64,000 nt of DNA from Blattabacterium cuenoti (GCF_014252055.1 NZ_CP059208.1:248001-312000), one strand, 5' to 3'; positions 9,818 to 19,700 are shown, counted from the first letter of the stretch. Notes: generated by a model from the letters alone, not told the origin. Program-made: numbers and translations.

Positions 9818-10990
9818 ATGTTTTTTAATAAATATATAAAAGGAGATAAATATTTATGGGCTTTTATTTCTTTATTAGCTATATTTTCTTTTCTACCTGT
9901 ATACTCAGCAAGTACTAATTTAGTTACTACTTATGGAGGAACAAATACTGTATTCAGTTACTTATTAAAACATGCACTTTTTTTGTTTATTGGATTTTGC
10001 ATTCTTTTTTTTACTCAATTTATAGACTATAAATACTTTTATCGTATGTCTATTATTTCTATGCCAATAGTCTTAATTTTATTAGTATTTACTATTAGTC
10101 AAGGAAAAGAACTAGATGGAGTAAATGCTTCTCGTTGGTTGCATATACCGATTATTAATATATCTTTCCAAACTTCCAATATTGCTGGATTAGTTCTTTT
10201 TATTTATTGTGCTAAATACTTAGCCTTAGCTAAAAATAATAAAAAAAAAATGAGTTTAAAAAACTCATTTTTTACTTTATTATTTCCAATATTTTTTATT
10301 ATTGGACTAATTTTCCCAGCTAATGGATCAACTGCTGCTATTGTTTTTATTTCTGTTTTAATCTTACTTTTTATAGGAGGATATCCAATAATAGGTGTGA
10401 TAGGAATATTGTCTATAGGAGTTTTTTTTGCTAGTATATACATTTATTCTGTAATAACGTGGGGAGATAAAAACCCTGTAAACAGAGTTTATACATGGAA
10501 AAGTCGTATAGAAAATTTTTTGGATCATGGATCTGAAGAAAATTATCAAATAAAACAATCCAAAACCGCTATTGTTTTAGGAAATAAATTTGGTCGTGGT
10601 CCTGGAAAAAGCGTTTTAAAAGCATTCTTACCTCAATCTTCTTCAGATTTCATATACGCTATTATTATAGAAGAATACGGATCTTTCGGAGGAATCATAC
10701 TGTTATTTATTTACATTCTTATTTTGTTTAGAATTATAATTATAGCAACAAAAATACAAAATTATTTTTGTTCTTTATTGGTTTTATCTGTAGGTTTTCC
10801 TATTATAAATCAAGCACTAATTAATATGGGAATAGCTGTAGGTTTATTTCCTGTTACAGGACAAAATTTACCATTAATTAGTGCTGGAGGAACTTCTATG
10901 TGGGTTACTTTTTTTAGTTTTGGTATTATTTTAAGTGTAAGCAAAGAAATTATATATGAAAACTCTAACAATGAAATATTATCACAATAA
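9818..10990 (+). CDS. ftsW: Septal peptidoglycan glycosyltransferase FtsW (SEDS family)
   Basis: FtsW polymerises septal glycan from lipid II together with FtsI. The 390-residue protein has about ten membrane helices, beginning at WAFISLLAIFSFLPVYSAS. SEDS features are visible: NASRWLHIP with the conserved Arg-Trp, the large extracellular segment with YQIKQSKTAI and GRGPGKSVLKAFLPQSSSDF, and the end motif LPLISAGGTS. FtsW rather than RodA is inferred from its place between murD and murG. Its last 20 bases overlap the start chosen for murG. Confidence 0.94.
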   Translation: MFFNKYIKGDKYLWAFISLLAIFSFLPVYSASTNLVTTYGGTNTVFSYLLKHALFLFIGFCILFFTQFIDYKYFYRMSIISMPIVLILLVFTISQGKELDGVNASRWLHIPIINISFQTSNIAGLVLFIYCAKYLALAKNNKKKMSLKNSFFTLLFPIFFIIGLIFPANGSTAAIVFISVLILLFIGGYPIIGVIGILSIGVFFASIYIYSVITWGDKNPVNRVYTWKSRIENFLDHGSEENYQIKQSKTAIVLGNKFGRGPGKSVLKAFLPQSSSDFIYAIIIEEYGSFGGIILLFIYILILFRIIIIATKIQNYFCSLLVLSVGFPIINQALINMGIAVGLFPVTGQNLPLISAGGTSMWVTFFSFGIILSVSKEIIYENSNNEILSQ

Positions 10991-12086
10991 TATTTCCCCT
11001 AGAATAATTATTGGAAGTGGAGGTACTGGAGGCCATATATATCCTGGGATAGCTATTGCAGATGAATTAAAAAAAAAAGTTCCAAAAATAGATATTTTAT
11101 TCATTGGATCTAAAAATCATATGGAAATAAAAGAAATTCCAAAATTTGGATATCCTATTGAAGGATTTTCTATTTCTGGAGGAAGAAATAAAATATTTTC
11201 TATGTATGGATTTTCTTTATTAATAGAATTGATATATAGTTTTTTTTTAGCTAAAAATATTATTAAAAAATTTCGCCCAGATCTTGTTATTGGAACAGGA
11301 GGTTTTGTTAGCTTTCCGACTTTATATGCAGCAAAAATAAATAAAATACCTATTCTTATTCAAGAACAAAATTCTTATCCTGGATTAACCAATAGGATAT
11401 TTTCTCGTTACGCAAAAAAAATATGTGTGGCTTATGAACAAGCAAAAAATTATTTTCCAAAAGAAAAAACTATTCTTACAGGAAATCCTATTAGATCAGA
11501 AATACTTCAATTACCGAGTAAAAAAGAAGCTTGTATTCATCTTGGATTGAAGATAAAAAAACCTATAATTTTATCTATGGGAGGAAGCCAAGGATCCAAC
11601 AGGATTAATAATGCTTGGATAAAAGGTTTGGATAAACTGATAAAATTTAATATCCAACTTATTTGGCAAGTAGGAAAATTAGACATTCACAGAATAAAAA
11701 AAAACAAGACATCTCGTCATTCTAATTTTATTTTAATGGAATATATTGAAAATATACAAATATGTTATGCAGCTGCAGACATTATTGTATCTAGAGCAGG
11801 AGCTTTAACAATAGCTGAAACATGTATAATAGGAAAACCCTATATATTAATCCCTTTTCCTTGGTCTTCAGATGATCATCAAAATAAAAATGCTAAAATA
11901 CTATATGATCATGAAGCTGCATTGATTATAAAAGATGAAGAAGTAGAAAATAAATTAGTAGATTCAACTATTCAATTAATCCATGATACTATCATGAAAG
12001 AAAAAATGAGTAAAAATATTTTTCAGTTAGGAAAACCTAAAGCAACAAATGATATTGTCAATGAAATATTACAAATTATTTTATGA
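10971..12086 (+). CDS. murG: UDP-N-acetylglucosamine--lipid I N-acetylglucosaminyltransferase
   Basis: MurG turns lipid I into lipid II at the inner face of the membrane. The N-terminal GSGGTGGHIYPG loop and the C-terminal UDP-GlcNAc site with SRAGALTIAE and FPWSSDDHQNKNA are diagnostic. Another ATG lies five codons upstream at 10956, but the ATG at 10971 places the glycine-rich loop at the usual distance from the N-terminus. Either start overlaps the end of ftsW. The stop TGA is followed at once by the murC ATG. Confidence 0.95.
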   Translation: MKYYHNNISPRIIIGSGGTGGHIYPGIAIADELKKKVPKIDILFIGSKNHMEIKEIPKFGYPIEGFSISGGRNKIFSMYGFSLLIELIYSFFLAKNIIKKFRPDLVIGTGGFVSFPTLYAAKINKIPILIQEQNSYPGLTNRIFSRYAKKICVAYEQAKNYFPKEKTILTGNPIRSEILQLPSKKEACIHLGLKIKKPIILSMGGSQGSNRINNAWIKGLDKLIKFNIQLIWQVGKLDIHRIKKNKTSRHSNFILMEYIENIQICYAAADIIVSRAGALTIAETCIIGKPYILIPFPWSSDDHQNKNAKILYDHEAALIIKDEEVENKLVDSTIQLIHDTIMKEKMSKNIFQLGKPKATNDIVNEILQIIL

Positions 12087-13463
12087 ATGAATTTCAATTA
12101 CATTAAATATTTTTATTTTATAGGAATAGGAGGGATAGGAATGAGTTCTCTAGCTAGATATTTCCATAAAACAGGTAAAATTGTTCATGGACACGATAAG
12201 AATAGAACTTTTTTAACAAAAGAATTAGAAAAAGAAGGGATATTAATAAATTATTATGATTGCATAGAAATATTACCAGAATGGGTAACATCTAATAAAT
12301 GTTTAATCATATATACTCCAGCTATTCCTAGCAATCATAAACAATGGACTTTTTTAAAAAAACATGCAAAAAATATAAAAAAAAGATCACAAACACTAGC
12401 TATAATTACAGAAAATGAAACGTGCATTGCTATAGGAGGAACACATGGAAAAACAACTACTTCTATATTATTATGTCATATATTATATGTCTCCGGAGTA
12501 AGTTTTACTGCATTTTTAGGAGGTATTTCTGAAAATTACAATTCTAATATTATATTGAATGGAAAAAAATTCTTTTTAGTAGAAGCAGATGAATTTGATC
12601 ATTCCTTCTTATATCTATATCCTAATATAGCATGTATAACATCCTTAGATCAGGATCATATAGATATTTATCCAAAAAAAGAAGATTTAAAAAAAGCTTA
12701 TATAAACTTTTCCAATAAAATAAAGAAACCATATAAAAAAATCTTTTTATGTAAAGAAGACATAGATATATTTTTAAAAAAAAATGCTATTTATTATTCA
12801 ATAACAGAAAAAGAATCTTATTATTCAAATCATCTTCATGTAGAAGAAAATAAATGGTATTTTGATTTTCATACTCCTAAAGAAATATGGAAATTATTAC
12901 CATTACCTATACCAGGAAAACATAACTTAAAAAATATAACAGCTGCATTAGCTATATCTGATTATCTAAAAATTGATAGAAAAAAAATAAGAAAAGCTTT
13001 ATCCTCATTTCGAGGAATTAAAAGAAGATACTCCATACATTATCAATCTAAAAATAAAATATATATAGATGATTACGCACATCATCCTACAGAAATAAAT
13101 GCTCTAATTGACACTATAAGAGAATCTTTTCCCAATAAAGTCATATTAGGTATTTTTCAGCCTCATTTATTCAGTAGAACTAAATTTTTTGAAGATTATT
13201 TTGCAGAAAGTTTAGGAAAACTTGATATTTTAATTTTATTAGATATTTATCCTGCTAGAGAATTTCCTATTTACGGAGTAAATTCCGAAAGGATATTAGA
13301 AAAAGTAAAAATAAGTTATGAACATAAAGAAGTTTCTTCTATTTCAAAAGTTTTAGAAAAAATTGGAAAAAAAAATTTTGATATTATTCTTACAATAGGA
13401 GCTGGAAATATAGATACTTTAATTTTTCCCATAAAAGAATTTATGCATAAAAGATATGGATAA
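12087..13463 (+). CDS. murC: UDP-N-acetylmuramate--L-alanine ligase
   Basis: MurC adds the first stem-peptide residue, L-alanine, to UDP-MurNAc. Visible motifs are the N-terminal FIGIGGIGMSSLARY loop, the ATP loop GGTHGKTTTS at about 117-126, the central segment with EADEFDHSFL and SLDQDHIDIY, and the C-terminal IDDYAHHPTEI. The 458-residue length is normal. It abuts murG and ftsQ with no spacer on either side, which points to translational coupling in the dcw operon. Confidence 0.96.
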   Translation: MNFNYIKYFYFIGIGGIGMSSLARYFHKTGKIVHGHDKNRTFLTKELEKEGILINYYDCIEILPEWVTSNKCLIIYTPAIPSNHKQWTFLKKHAKNIKKRSQTLAIITENETCIAIGGTHGKTTTSILLCHILYVSGVSFTAFLGGISENYNSNIILNGKKFFLVEADEFDHSFLYLYPNIACITSLDQDHIDIYPKKEDLKKAYINFSNKIKKPYKKIFLCKEDIDIFLKKNAIYYSITEKESYYSNHLHVEENKWYFDFHTPKEIWKLLPLPIPGKHNLKNITAALAISDYLKIDRKKIRKALSSFRGIKRRYSIHYQSKNKIYIDDYAHHPTEINALIDTIRESFPNKVILGIFQPHLFSRTKFFEDYFAESLGKLDILILLDIYPAREFPIYGVNSERILEKVKISYEHKEVSSISKVLEKIGKKNFDIILTIGAGNIDTLIFPIKEFMHKRYG

Positions 13464-14192
13464 ATGAAAAAAAATACAATATTTTTCATATTTGTTTTGA
13501 TATTATATATCGCGTCCATGACATTGCTTCTTTTTTTCTCTAAAAAAATACATGAAAACAGACCTTTAACTAAATTTAATATTATTATTGATCCTATATC
13601 AAAGTATCATTTTGTAAATGAAGGAACTATTAAAAATATTTTATTCCATAAAACAGAAAAAATTGAAAAAAAAATTGGTCAATTATGTATATTGAAAATG
13701 GAAAAAAAATTAAATAATTACCATTTTATAAAAAAATCTGAGGTTTTTCTTAGTGTAGATGGAACACTAAATATTGAAGTATTACAAAAAGAACCCATAT
13801 TAAGAATAAAAAATGGAAATAAAGAATATTATCTAACTAAAGATGCTGAAGATTTAGAACTTTCTCCTTTTTATTCATTAAATGTGATTCTAGCAAAAGG
13901 ATATTTTTCTAAAGAAGAAAAAAAATGTTTAGCTAATTTAATTAAATTCATATTAACTGATGAGTTACTTAGAAATCAAATTATTAGTATTAAAAAAAAT
14001 AACATCAATGAGTTTATATTAATTCCTAAAGTAGGAAATCATAATATTATATTAGGAAACATTAAGGATTTTAAAAATAAATTGAATAAATTAAAAGCAT
14101 TTTATAAGCAATACCTAAATAAAATAGATATTGATCAATATAAAAATATTGATTTACAATATAAAGACCAAGTAGTCGCAAAAAAAAGATAA
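13464..14192 (+). CDS. ftsQ: FtsQ/DivIB-like cell division protein
   Basis: This 242-residue protein has a short cytoplasmic tail, one membrane helix at about residues 5-25 and an extracytoplasmic region with a POTRA-like part (YHFVNEGTIKNIL) followed by a beta domain with DGTLNIEVLQKEPILRI, as in FtsQ. The family links early and late division proteins. Overall identity is low, as usual for FtsQ in Bacteroidota, and the call also uses its position between murC and ftsA. It starts directly after the murC stop; ftsA follows after 4 bases. Confidence 0.85.
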   Translation: MKKNTIFFIFVLILYIASMTLLLFFSKKIHENRPLTKFNIIIDPISKYHFVNEGTIKNILFHKTEKIEKKIGQLCILKMEKKLNNYHFIKKSEVFLSVDGTLNIEVLQKEPILRIKNGNKEYYLTKDAEDLELSPFYSLNVILAKGYFSKEEKKCLANLIKFILTDELLRNQIISIKKNNINEFILIPKVGNHNIILGNIKDFKNKLNKLKAFYKQYLNKIDIDQYKNIDLQYKDQVVAKKR

Positions 14193-14196
14193 GTCT

Positions 14197-15579
14197 ATGG
14201 AATATCAAGATATAGCTATAGGTCTTGATGTAGGGACCACGAAGATTGTAGCTATGGTAGGAAGAAAAAATGAATATAATAAGATTGAAATCTTAGGTAT
14301 AGGCAGATCCAAAAGTATAGGTGTACATATAGGAGTTGTAAATAATATAACTCAAACAATTGAAGCTATACGTGAAGCTATATCTGAAGCTGAACATAGT
14401 TCAGGTATAAAAATAAAAGAAGTTATTGTTGGGATAGCAGGCCAACATATAAGAAGTTTACAGCACAATGACTATATAACTAGATTAGATTTTGAAAATG
14501 TAATCAATCAAAAAGATATACAAAAATTAATTGATCAAGTACATAAACTAGTTATGTTACCTGGTGAAGAAATAATTCATGTTCTTCCACAAGAGTATAA
14601 AGTGGATAGTCAAGCAGAAATAGGAGAACCAATAGGGATGTATGGAAGTCGTTTAGAAGCTAATTTTCATGTAGTAGTAGGACAGATTTCATCTATTCGT
14701 AATATTGGAAGATGTGTAAAATCTGCAGGATTAAATTTAGCTGGAATGACCTTAGAACCTTTAGCTTCAGCAGAAGCTGTGTTAAATAAAGAGGAAAGAG
14801 AAGCAGGTGTAGCTTTAGTAGATATAGGAGGAGGTACTACTGATGTAGCTATATTTAAAGATAATATTATCCGTCATACAGCAGTAATTCCTTTTGGAGG
14901 AAATGTGATAACAGAAAATATAAAAACCGATTGCTTAATTATTGAACGTCAAGCAGAATTATTAAAGATTAAATTTGGGTCAGCATGGCCTGGAGAAAAT
15001 AAAGAAACAGAAATTGTTTGTATTCCAGGATTAAGGGGAAGAGAACCTAAGGAAATTTCTTTAAAAAAATTGTCTAAAATTATCCATACTAGAGTATGCG
15101 AAATTTTAGAACAAGTAAATATAGAAATAAAAAATTATGGAGACGAAGAACAAAAAAAAAGACTTATTGCAGGATTAGTTATGACTGGAGGAGGTTCTCA
15201 ATTAAAACATATTCGTCCTCTAGCAGAATATATTACTGGAATGGATGTACGTGTAGGTTATTCTAATGAACATATCGCAGGCGGAGAAAATGGACTTATA
15301 AGTCATCCTGAATATGCTACTTCTATAGGTTTAGTAATAAAAGGACTTGATGATAAAAAAAAATATCTTTGTCTAAAAGATATGGATTACATCCACAATG
15401 AAAAAAATAATACTTCTGATTTTTTTTATAAAAAATTTTATAATAATAAAAATCATACTTCTTATGAAGAAAAACCGGAAGATTATTTAAAAATAAAGAA
15501 AAATACTAAGAAAAAATCAAAATCTTTTCTTGAAATTTGGGCAGATAAATTCCGTCAAATATTGAATGATACAGAATAA
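14197..15579 (+). CDS. ftsA: Cell division protein FtsA
   Basis: FtsA is the actin-like membrane anchor of the FtsZ ring. The ATPase core shows phosphate-1 GLDVGTTKIVAMVG near residue 8, phosphate-2 LVDIGGGTTDVAIF near residue 208 and the adenosine motif GLVMTGGGSQL near 327. After a Lys-rich linker the C-terminus ends with an amphipathic segment, SFLEIWADKFRQIL, the expected membrane-targeting helix. Length 460 is normal for the group. ftsZ begins at or just before the end of this gene. Confidence 0.96.
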   Translation: MEYQDIAIGLDVGTTKIVAMVGRKNEYNKIEILGIGRSKSIGVHIGVVNNITQTIEAIREAISEAEHSSGIKIKEVIVGIAGQHIRSLQHNDYITRLDFENVINQKDIQKLIDQVHKLVMLPGEEIIHVLPQEYKVDSQAEIGEPIGMYGSRLEANFHVVVGQISSIRNIGRCVKSAGLNLAGMTLEPLASAEAVLNKEEREAGVALVDIGGGTTDVAIFKDNIIRHTAVIPFGGNVITENIKTDCLIIERQAELLKIKFGSAWPGENKETEIVCIPGLRGREPKEISLKKLSKIIHTRVCEILEQVNIEIKNYGDEEQKKRLIAGLVMTGGGSQLKHIRPLAEYITGMDVRVGYSNEHIAGGENGLISHPEYATSIGLVIKGLDDKKKYLCLKDMDYIHNEKNNTSDFFYKKFYNNKNHTSYEEKPEDYLKIKKNTKKKSKSFLEIWADKFRQILNDTE

Positions 15580-15580
15580 A

Positions 15581-16927
15581 ATGAAAAAAGAACATTTTAT
15601 AATGCAAAAAAAAGATAGCGTTCAAGGATATCCAAAACATCGTTCAGCTGCAATTAAGGTAATAGGAGTAGGAGGAGGAGGAAGCAATGCTTTAAGTTAC
15701 ATGTTTGAACAAGGAATAGATGGTGTAGATTTTATAGCATGTAATACAGACGCACAAGCATTAAACAATAATCCAGTTCCTATAAAAATTCAGTTGGGAG
15801 CTTCTATTACGGAAGGATTAGGAGCTGGAGCAGATCCAGAGGTAGGAGAAAAAGCAGCATTAGAAAGTTTGGAAGAAATAAAAAGTATTTTAGATTCAAA
15901 TACTAAAATGACTTTTATTACAGCAGGAATGGGGGGGGGAACTGGAACTGGAGCAGCACCTATTATTGCAGGAATTTCTAAAGAAAAAGGAATCCTTACT
16001 GTAGGAATTGTAACAATTCCATTTCATTTTGAAGGAAAGATGAGGTTGCAACAGGCACAAAAAGGAATAGAATCGTTAAGAAGAAATGTAGATTCTTTAA
16101 TTGTTATTAATAATGATAAGTTGAGAGAACTATATGGAAATCTAGGTTTTAAAGCAGGATTTGCAAAAGCAGATGAAGTTTTAACTACTGCTGCTAAAGG
16201 TATCGCTGAAGTTATAACCCATCATTATAAACAAAACATAGATTTAAGAGATACAAGAACTGTTCTAAAAGAAAGTGGAACAGCTGTTATGGGATCTGCT
16301 GTTTCTGTAGGTGAAAATAGAGCTAAAGAAGCTGTTATTCAAGCATTAGATTCTCCATTATTAAATGATAACAAAATTACGGGAGCAAAAAACGTTCTCC
16401 TTCTTATTGTTTCAGGAAGAATTGAAATAACTATAGATGAAATAGGAATTATTAGCGATTATATTCAGACAGAAGCAGGTAATAATGCAAATATTATTAT
16501 GGGAATAGGAGAAGATGAAAATTTAGAAGAAAGCATTTCAGTTACCATAGTTGCTACAGGATTTCCTACAGAAGTACAAAGGGCAATAAACCATGAAGAA
16601 AAAAAAATATTTCATAGACTAGAGGAACCTTACGAACAAAGGTTAACAAAAAAAGAAGAAATTCATTCTTATTCTAAAAAACAAAGAGATCCATTTTATA
16701 ATGGTGGATCTTATTCAGTAATAAATAAGAATAGTAAGGATATGAATAATAATAAAAAAAATGTATTTGATAGTGTTATTAATCCTAATTCAGATATTTT
16801 AGAAAAAAAATACAAAAGATACCTCTTGGAAGATAGTTTTGATCTTCCTATTTCATATCATGAAAAGAATAAAATTAAACATATAGAAAAAAAAAATAAA
16901 AAAAATGAAGAGTTAAATGATTTTTGA
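15581..16927 (+). CDS. ftsZ: Cell division protein FtsZ
   Basis: FtsZ is the tubulin-like GTPase that forms the division ring. Seen are the N-terminal VIGVGGGGSNAL loop, the tubulin signature GGGTGTGAAP, and the T7 synergy loop region NIDLRDTRTVL with the GTPase-domain end. Three ATGs are possible (15566, 15581, 15602); 15581 follows the ftsA stop by one base and avoids overlap, so I chose it. The C-terminal linker is Lys/Asn-rich; the probable FtsA-binding peptide is around LLEDSFDLPISY, followed by an extra basic tail. Confidence 0.95.
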   Translation: MKKEHFIMQKKDSVQGYPKHRSAAIKVIGVGGGGSNALSYMFEQGIDGVDFIACNTDAQALNNNPVPIKIQLGASITEGLGAGADPEVGEKAALESLEEIKSILDSNTKMTFITAGMGGGTGTGAAPIIAGISKEKGILTVGIVTIPFHFEGKMRLQQAQKGIESLRRNVDSLIVINNDKLRELYGNLGFKAGFAKADEVLTTAAKGIAEVITHHYKQNIDLRDTRTVLKESGTAVMGSAVSVGENRAKEAVIQALDSPLLNDNKITGAKNVLLLIVSGRIEITIDEIGIISDYIQTEAGNNANIIMGIGEDENLEESISVTIVATGFPTEVQRAINHEEKKIFHRLEEPYEQRLTKKEEIHSYSKKQRDPFYNGGSYSVINKNSKDMNNNKKNVFDSVINPNSDILEKKYKRYLLEDSFDLPISYHEKNKIKHIEKKNKKNEELNDF

Positions 16928-16947
16928 TAAATTTATTGAAACTTTTT

Positions 16948-18366
16948 ATGCAGTATCCTAACATTCCTAAAGGAACCAGGGATTTCTCATTTAATGAGAT
17001 TAGTAGGAGGAATTATATAATTGAAACTATTCGAAAAAAATTTGAAATTTTTGGTTTTAATCCCATAGAAACTACTTCTATTGAATATATGTCCACCCTT
17101 ATTAATAAATATGGAGAGGAAGGAGATTATTTAATGTTCAAATTGCTTCATTCAGGAAATTCTTTAAAAAGAGGAATTTCAGATTTTATGAAAAAAATAA
17201 TTGAAAATTTCAAATTTAAAAAAAAACAAGTTGATTTTACAACATTATTAACTGAACATATATCTAATAAAGCACTCAGATATGACTTAACTGTTCCTCT
17301 TATACGGTATGTTGCAATGCATAGAAATACAATTATCTTTCCTTTTAAAAGATATCAAATACAACCTGTATGGAGAGCAGAAAGACCTCAAAAAGGAAGA
17401 TTTAGAGAATTCTATCAATGTGATGCAGATATTATAGGACATAATTATTTATCCTTATGGCAAGAAATAGAATTAATTCAACTTTGTGATGATATTTTTA
17501 CAAAATTAAATATTCCTATAGTTATTTCTATTAACCATAGGGATATCCTTAGAGGATTAGGAGAAATTTCTGGAATAAAAAACGATTTATGGAAAGATTT
17601 TACCACATCTTTGGATAAATGGAATAAAATAGGAAAAGATTCAGTAAGAAAAGAAATGATAAGAAAAGGAATATCTTCTAAATCTTTTGATAAGGTTGAA
17701 TTTTTTTTTGATATGAAAGAAAATTTCTATAAAAAAGAAAAATATTTAACTACTGCTTTTGAAAATTCTGAAAAAGGAAAAAAAGGAGTTAAAGATATTA
17801 GCTTTATATTCAATATGATAAATAATCTTTCTTTGCAAAAAACACAATTAGAATGGAATATTTCATTAGCAAGAGGAATGAATTATTATACAGGAACAAT
17901 ATTAGAAATTTTTCCATATAATAATAGGAAAGAAAATTCCATTGGAGGAGGAGGAAGATATGATCTATCAAATTTTTTTGGGATGAATAATACTTATGGA
18001 GTAGGAATTTCTTTTGGTTTAGATAGAATTTATCTAGTTATGGAAAAAGAAAACTTGTTTAAAAACATCTATAATACTTCTTCAAAAGTTTTATTTATTA
18101 ATTTTGGAGATGAAGAATCTTCTTATGCATATAAGATGATAAATTATTTGAGAAAGGAAGGTATTTCTACTCAGTTATATCCTAATCCTATAAAAATAGG
18201 AGCTCAGTTTAAATATGCTAGTGATAATCATATTCCATTTGCTATTATCGTAGGAAAAGATGAAATAAAAAAAAATAAAATAAAAGTAAAAAACATTAAA
18301 AAAAGAACAGAAAAAGAATATGATAATCTAAAAAAAGTTATAGAATCAATTAAAAAATTGAATTAA
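16948..18366 (+). CDS. hisS: Histidine--tRNA ligase
   Basis: HisRS charges tRNA-His, whose gene lies at 40121-40196 in this window. Class II motifs are present: the N-terminal IPKGTRDFSF, motif 2 with PVWRAERPQKGRFREFYQCD, the histidine-specific LARGMNYYTG, and motif 3 with GVGISFGLDRIYLVME, followed by an anticodon-binding domain. A TTG 24 bases upstream overlaps the ftsZ stop, but the ATG at 16948 gives the family N-terminus. It is the last gene of the dcw operon, 20 bases after ftsZ, and overlaps the convergent pnuC by 17 bases. Confidence 0.96.
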   Translation: MQYPNIPKGTRDFSFNEISRRNYIIETIRKKFEIFGFNPIETTSIEYMSTLINKYGEEGDYLMFKLLHSGNSLKRGISDFMKKIIENFKFKKKQVDFTTLLTEHISNKALRYDLTVPLIRYVAMHRNTIIFPFKRYQIQPVWRAERPQKGRFREFYQCDADIIGHNYLSLWQEIELIQLCDDIFTKLNIPIVISINHRDILRGLGEISGIKNDLWKDFTTSLDKWNKIGKDSVRKEMIRKGISSKSFDKVEFFFDMKENFYKKEKYLTTAFENSEKGKKGVKDISFIFNMINNLSLQKTQLEWNISLARGMNYYTGTILEIFPYNNRKENSIGGGGRYDLSNFFGMNNTYGVGISFGLDRIYLVMEKENLFKNIYNTSSKVLFINFGDEESSYAYKMINYLRKEGISTQLYPNPIKIGAQFKYASDNHIPFAIIVGKDEIKKNKIKVKNIKKRTEKEYDNLKKVIESIKKLN

Positions 18367-19009
18367 TTGCTTTTTTTTTCCAAATTATAAATCCATCAAT
18401 AGATAATAGAAATAGAATAATAAATAGAATACCTGTTAATATCAAACCTTTTAGAAAATAAAGAGGTACAGATATTATATTTCCTATCATCCAAAAAATC
18501 CAATTTTCTACTTTTTTAATAGACATTTGATACATTCCAGAAAAATAAATTCCCGTTGTAAATATATCCATCCAATCAGAATAACTTTTAAGTTTTCCAT
18601 TTAAATAATAAACTATCACACTGAAAATACAAGTAAAAAAAAATAAAATACTTGTATAAAAGTAATCTTTCGTATTACAATAAGTAATTCTTATTTTCTT
18701 ATTCTCTTTTTTTTTCCATAAAAACCATCCGTATAAACTTACTATAGTATAATATATATTTATAATAAAATCTCCATATAAAGAAGTAATAAAGGTTAAA
18801 TAACTATAAATCGTAGTCCCCAAGATTCCTACTGGGAATACTAGAACATTATTTCTTTGCGAAAATAAAACACTAATAATTGTTAATATAACAGCTATTA
18901 TTTCTAAAAAAAATTCTTTTAAACTACCTTTAGTATAATTAGTATAATTAGTATAATTAGTATAATAAGAAGATATAAGGATATCTATGTCGTAATTAAA
19001 AAAAAACAT
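18350..19009 (-). CDS. pnuC: PnuC-type nicotinamide riboside transporter
   Basis: This 219-residue membrane protein has about seven helices and the PnuC pattern: LEIIAVILTIISVLFSQRNN, FPVGILGTTIYSYL, GDFIINIYYTIVSLYGWFLW and W-rich later helices (YSDWMDIFTTGIYFSG, ENWIFWMIGNIIS). The family imports nicotinamide riboside as an NAD precursor, which suits an organism without de novo NAD synthesis. The N-terminus carries a run of NYT repeats coded by a 9-base tandem repeat (18932-18967). Its ATG shares one base with the stop of the upstream phosphopantetheinyl transferase, and its 3' end overlaps hisS. Confidence 0.85.
   Translation of the reverse strand: MFFFNYDIDILISSYYTNYTNYTNYTKGSLKEFFLEIIAVILTIISVLFSQRNNVLVFPVGILGTTIYSYLTFITSLYGDFIINIYYTIVSLYGWFLWKKKENKKIRITYCNTKDYFYTSILFFFTCIFSVIVYYLNGKLKSYSDWMDIFTTGIYFSGMYQMSIKKVENWIFWMIGNIISVPLYFLKGLILTGILFIILFLLSIDGFIIWKKKAINSIF
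18932..18967. repeat. 9-base tandem repeat inside pnuC
   Basis: The unit agtataatt occurs three times exactly (18932-18940, 18941-18949, 18950-18958) and a fourth time with one change (18959-18967). Read on the minus strand it encodes repeated Asn-Tyr-Thr near the N-terminus of PnuC, ahead of the first membrane helix. The unit is a multiple of three, so changes in copy number would keep the frame. Confidence 0.9.
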
Positions 19010-19635
19010 TATTTATCTATAATATAAACTAAGTAATGGTCTTCTATTTTTCTATAAAAAGCAAGAAATTTCTTACTATAGGAATCTTTTATTATCCAAC
19101 ATGATATGAAACGATCTTTTTCTATACAAAAAGGAGATACTCTGTAATGAGTTAAAAAATTATAATATATTCCTCCTTCTAGTTTATACAAACTTTCTTT
19201 TATGCCCCATATAATATGTAAATAATCCTCTTCATAATTTGTATTTATGAAAAAAGATTCATCATCTCTAATAAATTTTTTTTTTATTTTAATAATTTTC
19301 TTATCCTTACGCAATTTTTCTATATCTACACCTATCTGATAAGAACTTATACCTATAGCTATTCTATCAAAAGAATGACTAAAAGAGATATATTTTCCTT
19401 CAATAAAAAGGAAAGGTTTTCTTTTTTTATCATAAAAAATATTCACTTTTATTCCAAGATATTTTAATGCATAACGTACACCTAAAAATTCATTTTTACG
19501 TTTTTTTGATAAAGATAAAAAAAATACACTTTCTCTATCAGAAATAATTTTCTTTTTTGAAAACATAGTATTTAATAAATATTTCCATTTAAAAACTATA
19601 ATTTTCGTATGAAAACTACAGGTAAAAATATCCAT
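19009..19635 (-). CDS. 4'-phosphopantetheinyl transferase family protein (Sfp type)
   Basis: Enzymes of this superfamily move phosphopantetheine from CoA to a serine of acyl carrier protein. The two magnesium/CoA motifs are visible: IGVDIE (Asp104, Glu106) and WGIKESLYK (Trp143, Lys146, Glu147, Lys151), with FSHS before them for CoA binding. It is probably the holo-ACP synthase for fatty-acid synthesis here (fabI lies at 49.9 kb). The first ATG at 19635 gives 208 residues; the ATG at residue 24 is also possible. A T10 tract (19277-19286) is in frame. It is upstream of and coupled to pnuC, and divergent from mrp. Confidence 0.85.
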   Translation of the reverse strand: MDIFTCSFHTKIIVFKWKYLLNTMFSKKKIISDRESVFFLSLSKKRKNEFLGVRYALKYLGIKVNIFYDKKRKPFLFIEGKYISFSHSFDRIAIGISSYQIGVDIEKLRKDKKIIKIKKKFIRDDESFFINTNYEEDYLHIIWGIKESLYKLEGGIYYNFLTHYRVSPFCIEKDRFISCWIIKDSYSKKFLAFYRKIEDHYLVYIIDK

Positions 19636-19700
19636 GATAGAGTTTTTTATTATTAAATCTAGTCATTTTTTTCGTACTATTGTGATTAATTTCTTTAGTT

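Noticed and set aside
18932-18967. Possible CRISPR-like repeat array
   Set aside because: Units are 9 bases, contiguous and without spacers, and lie inside pnuC.
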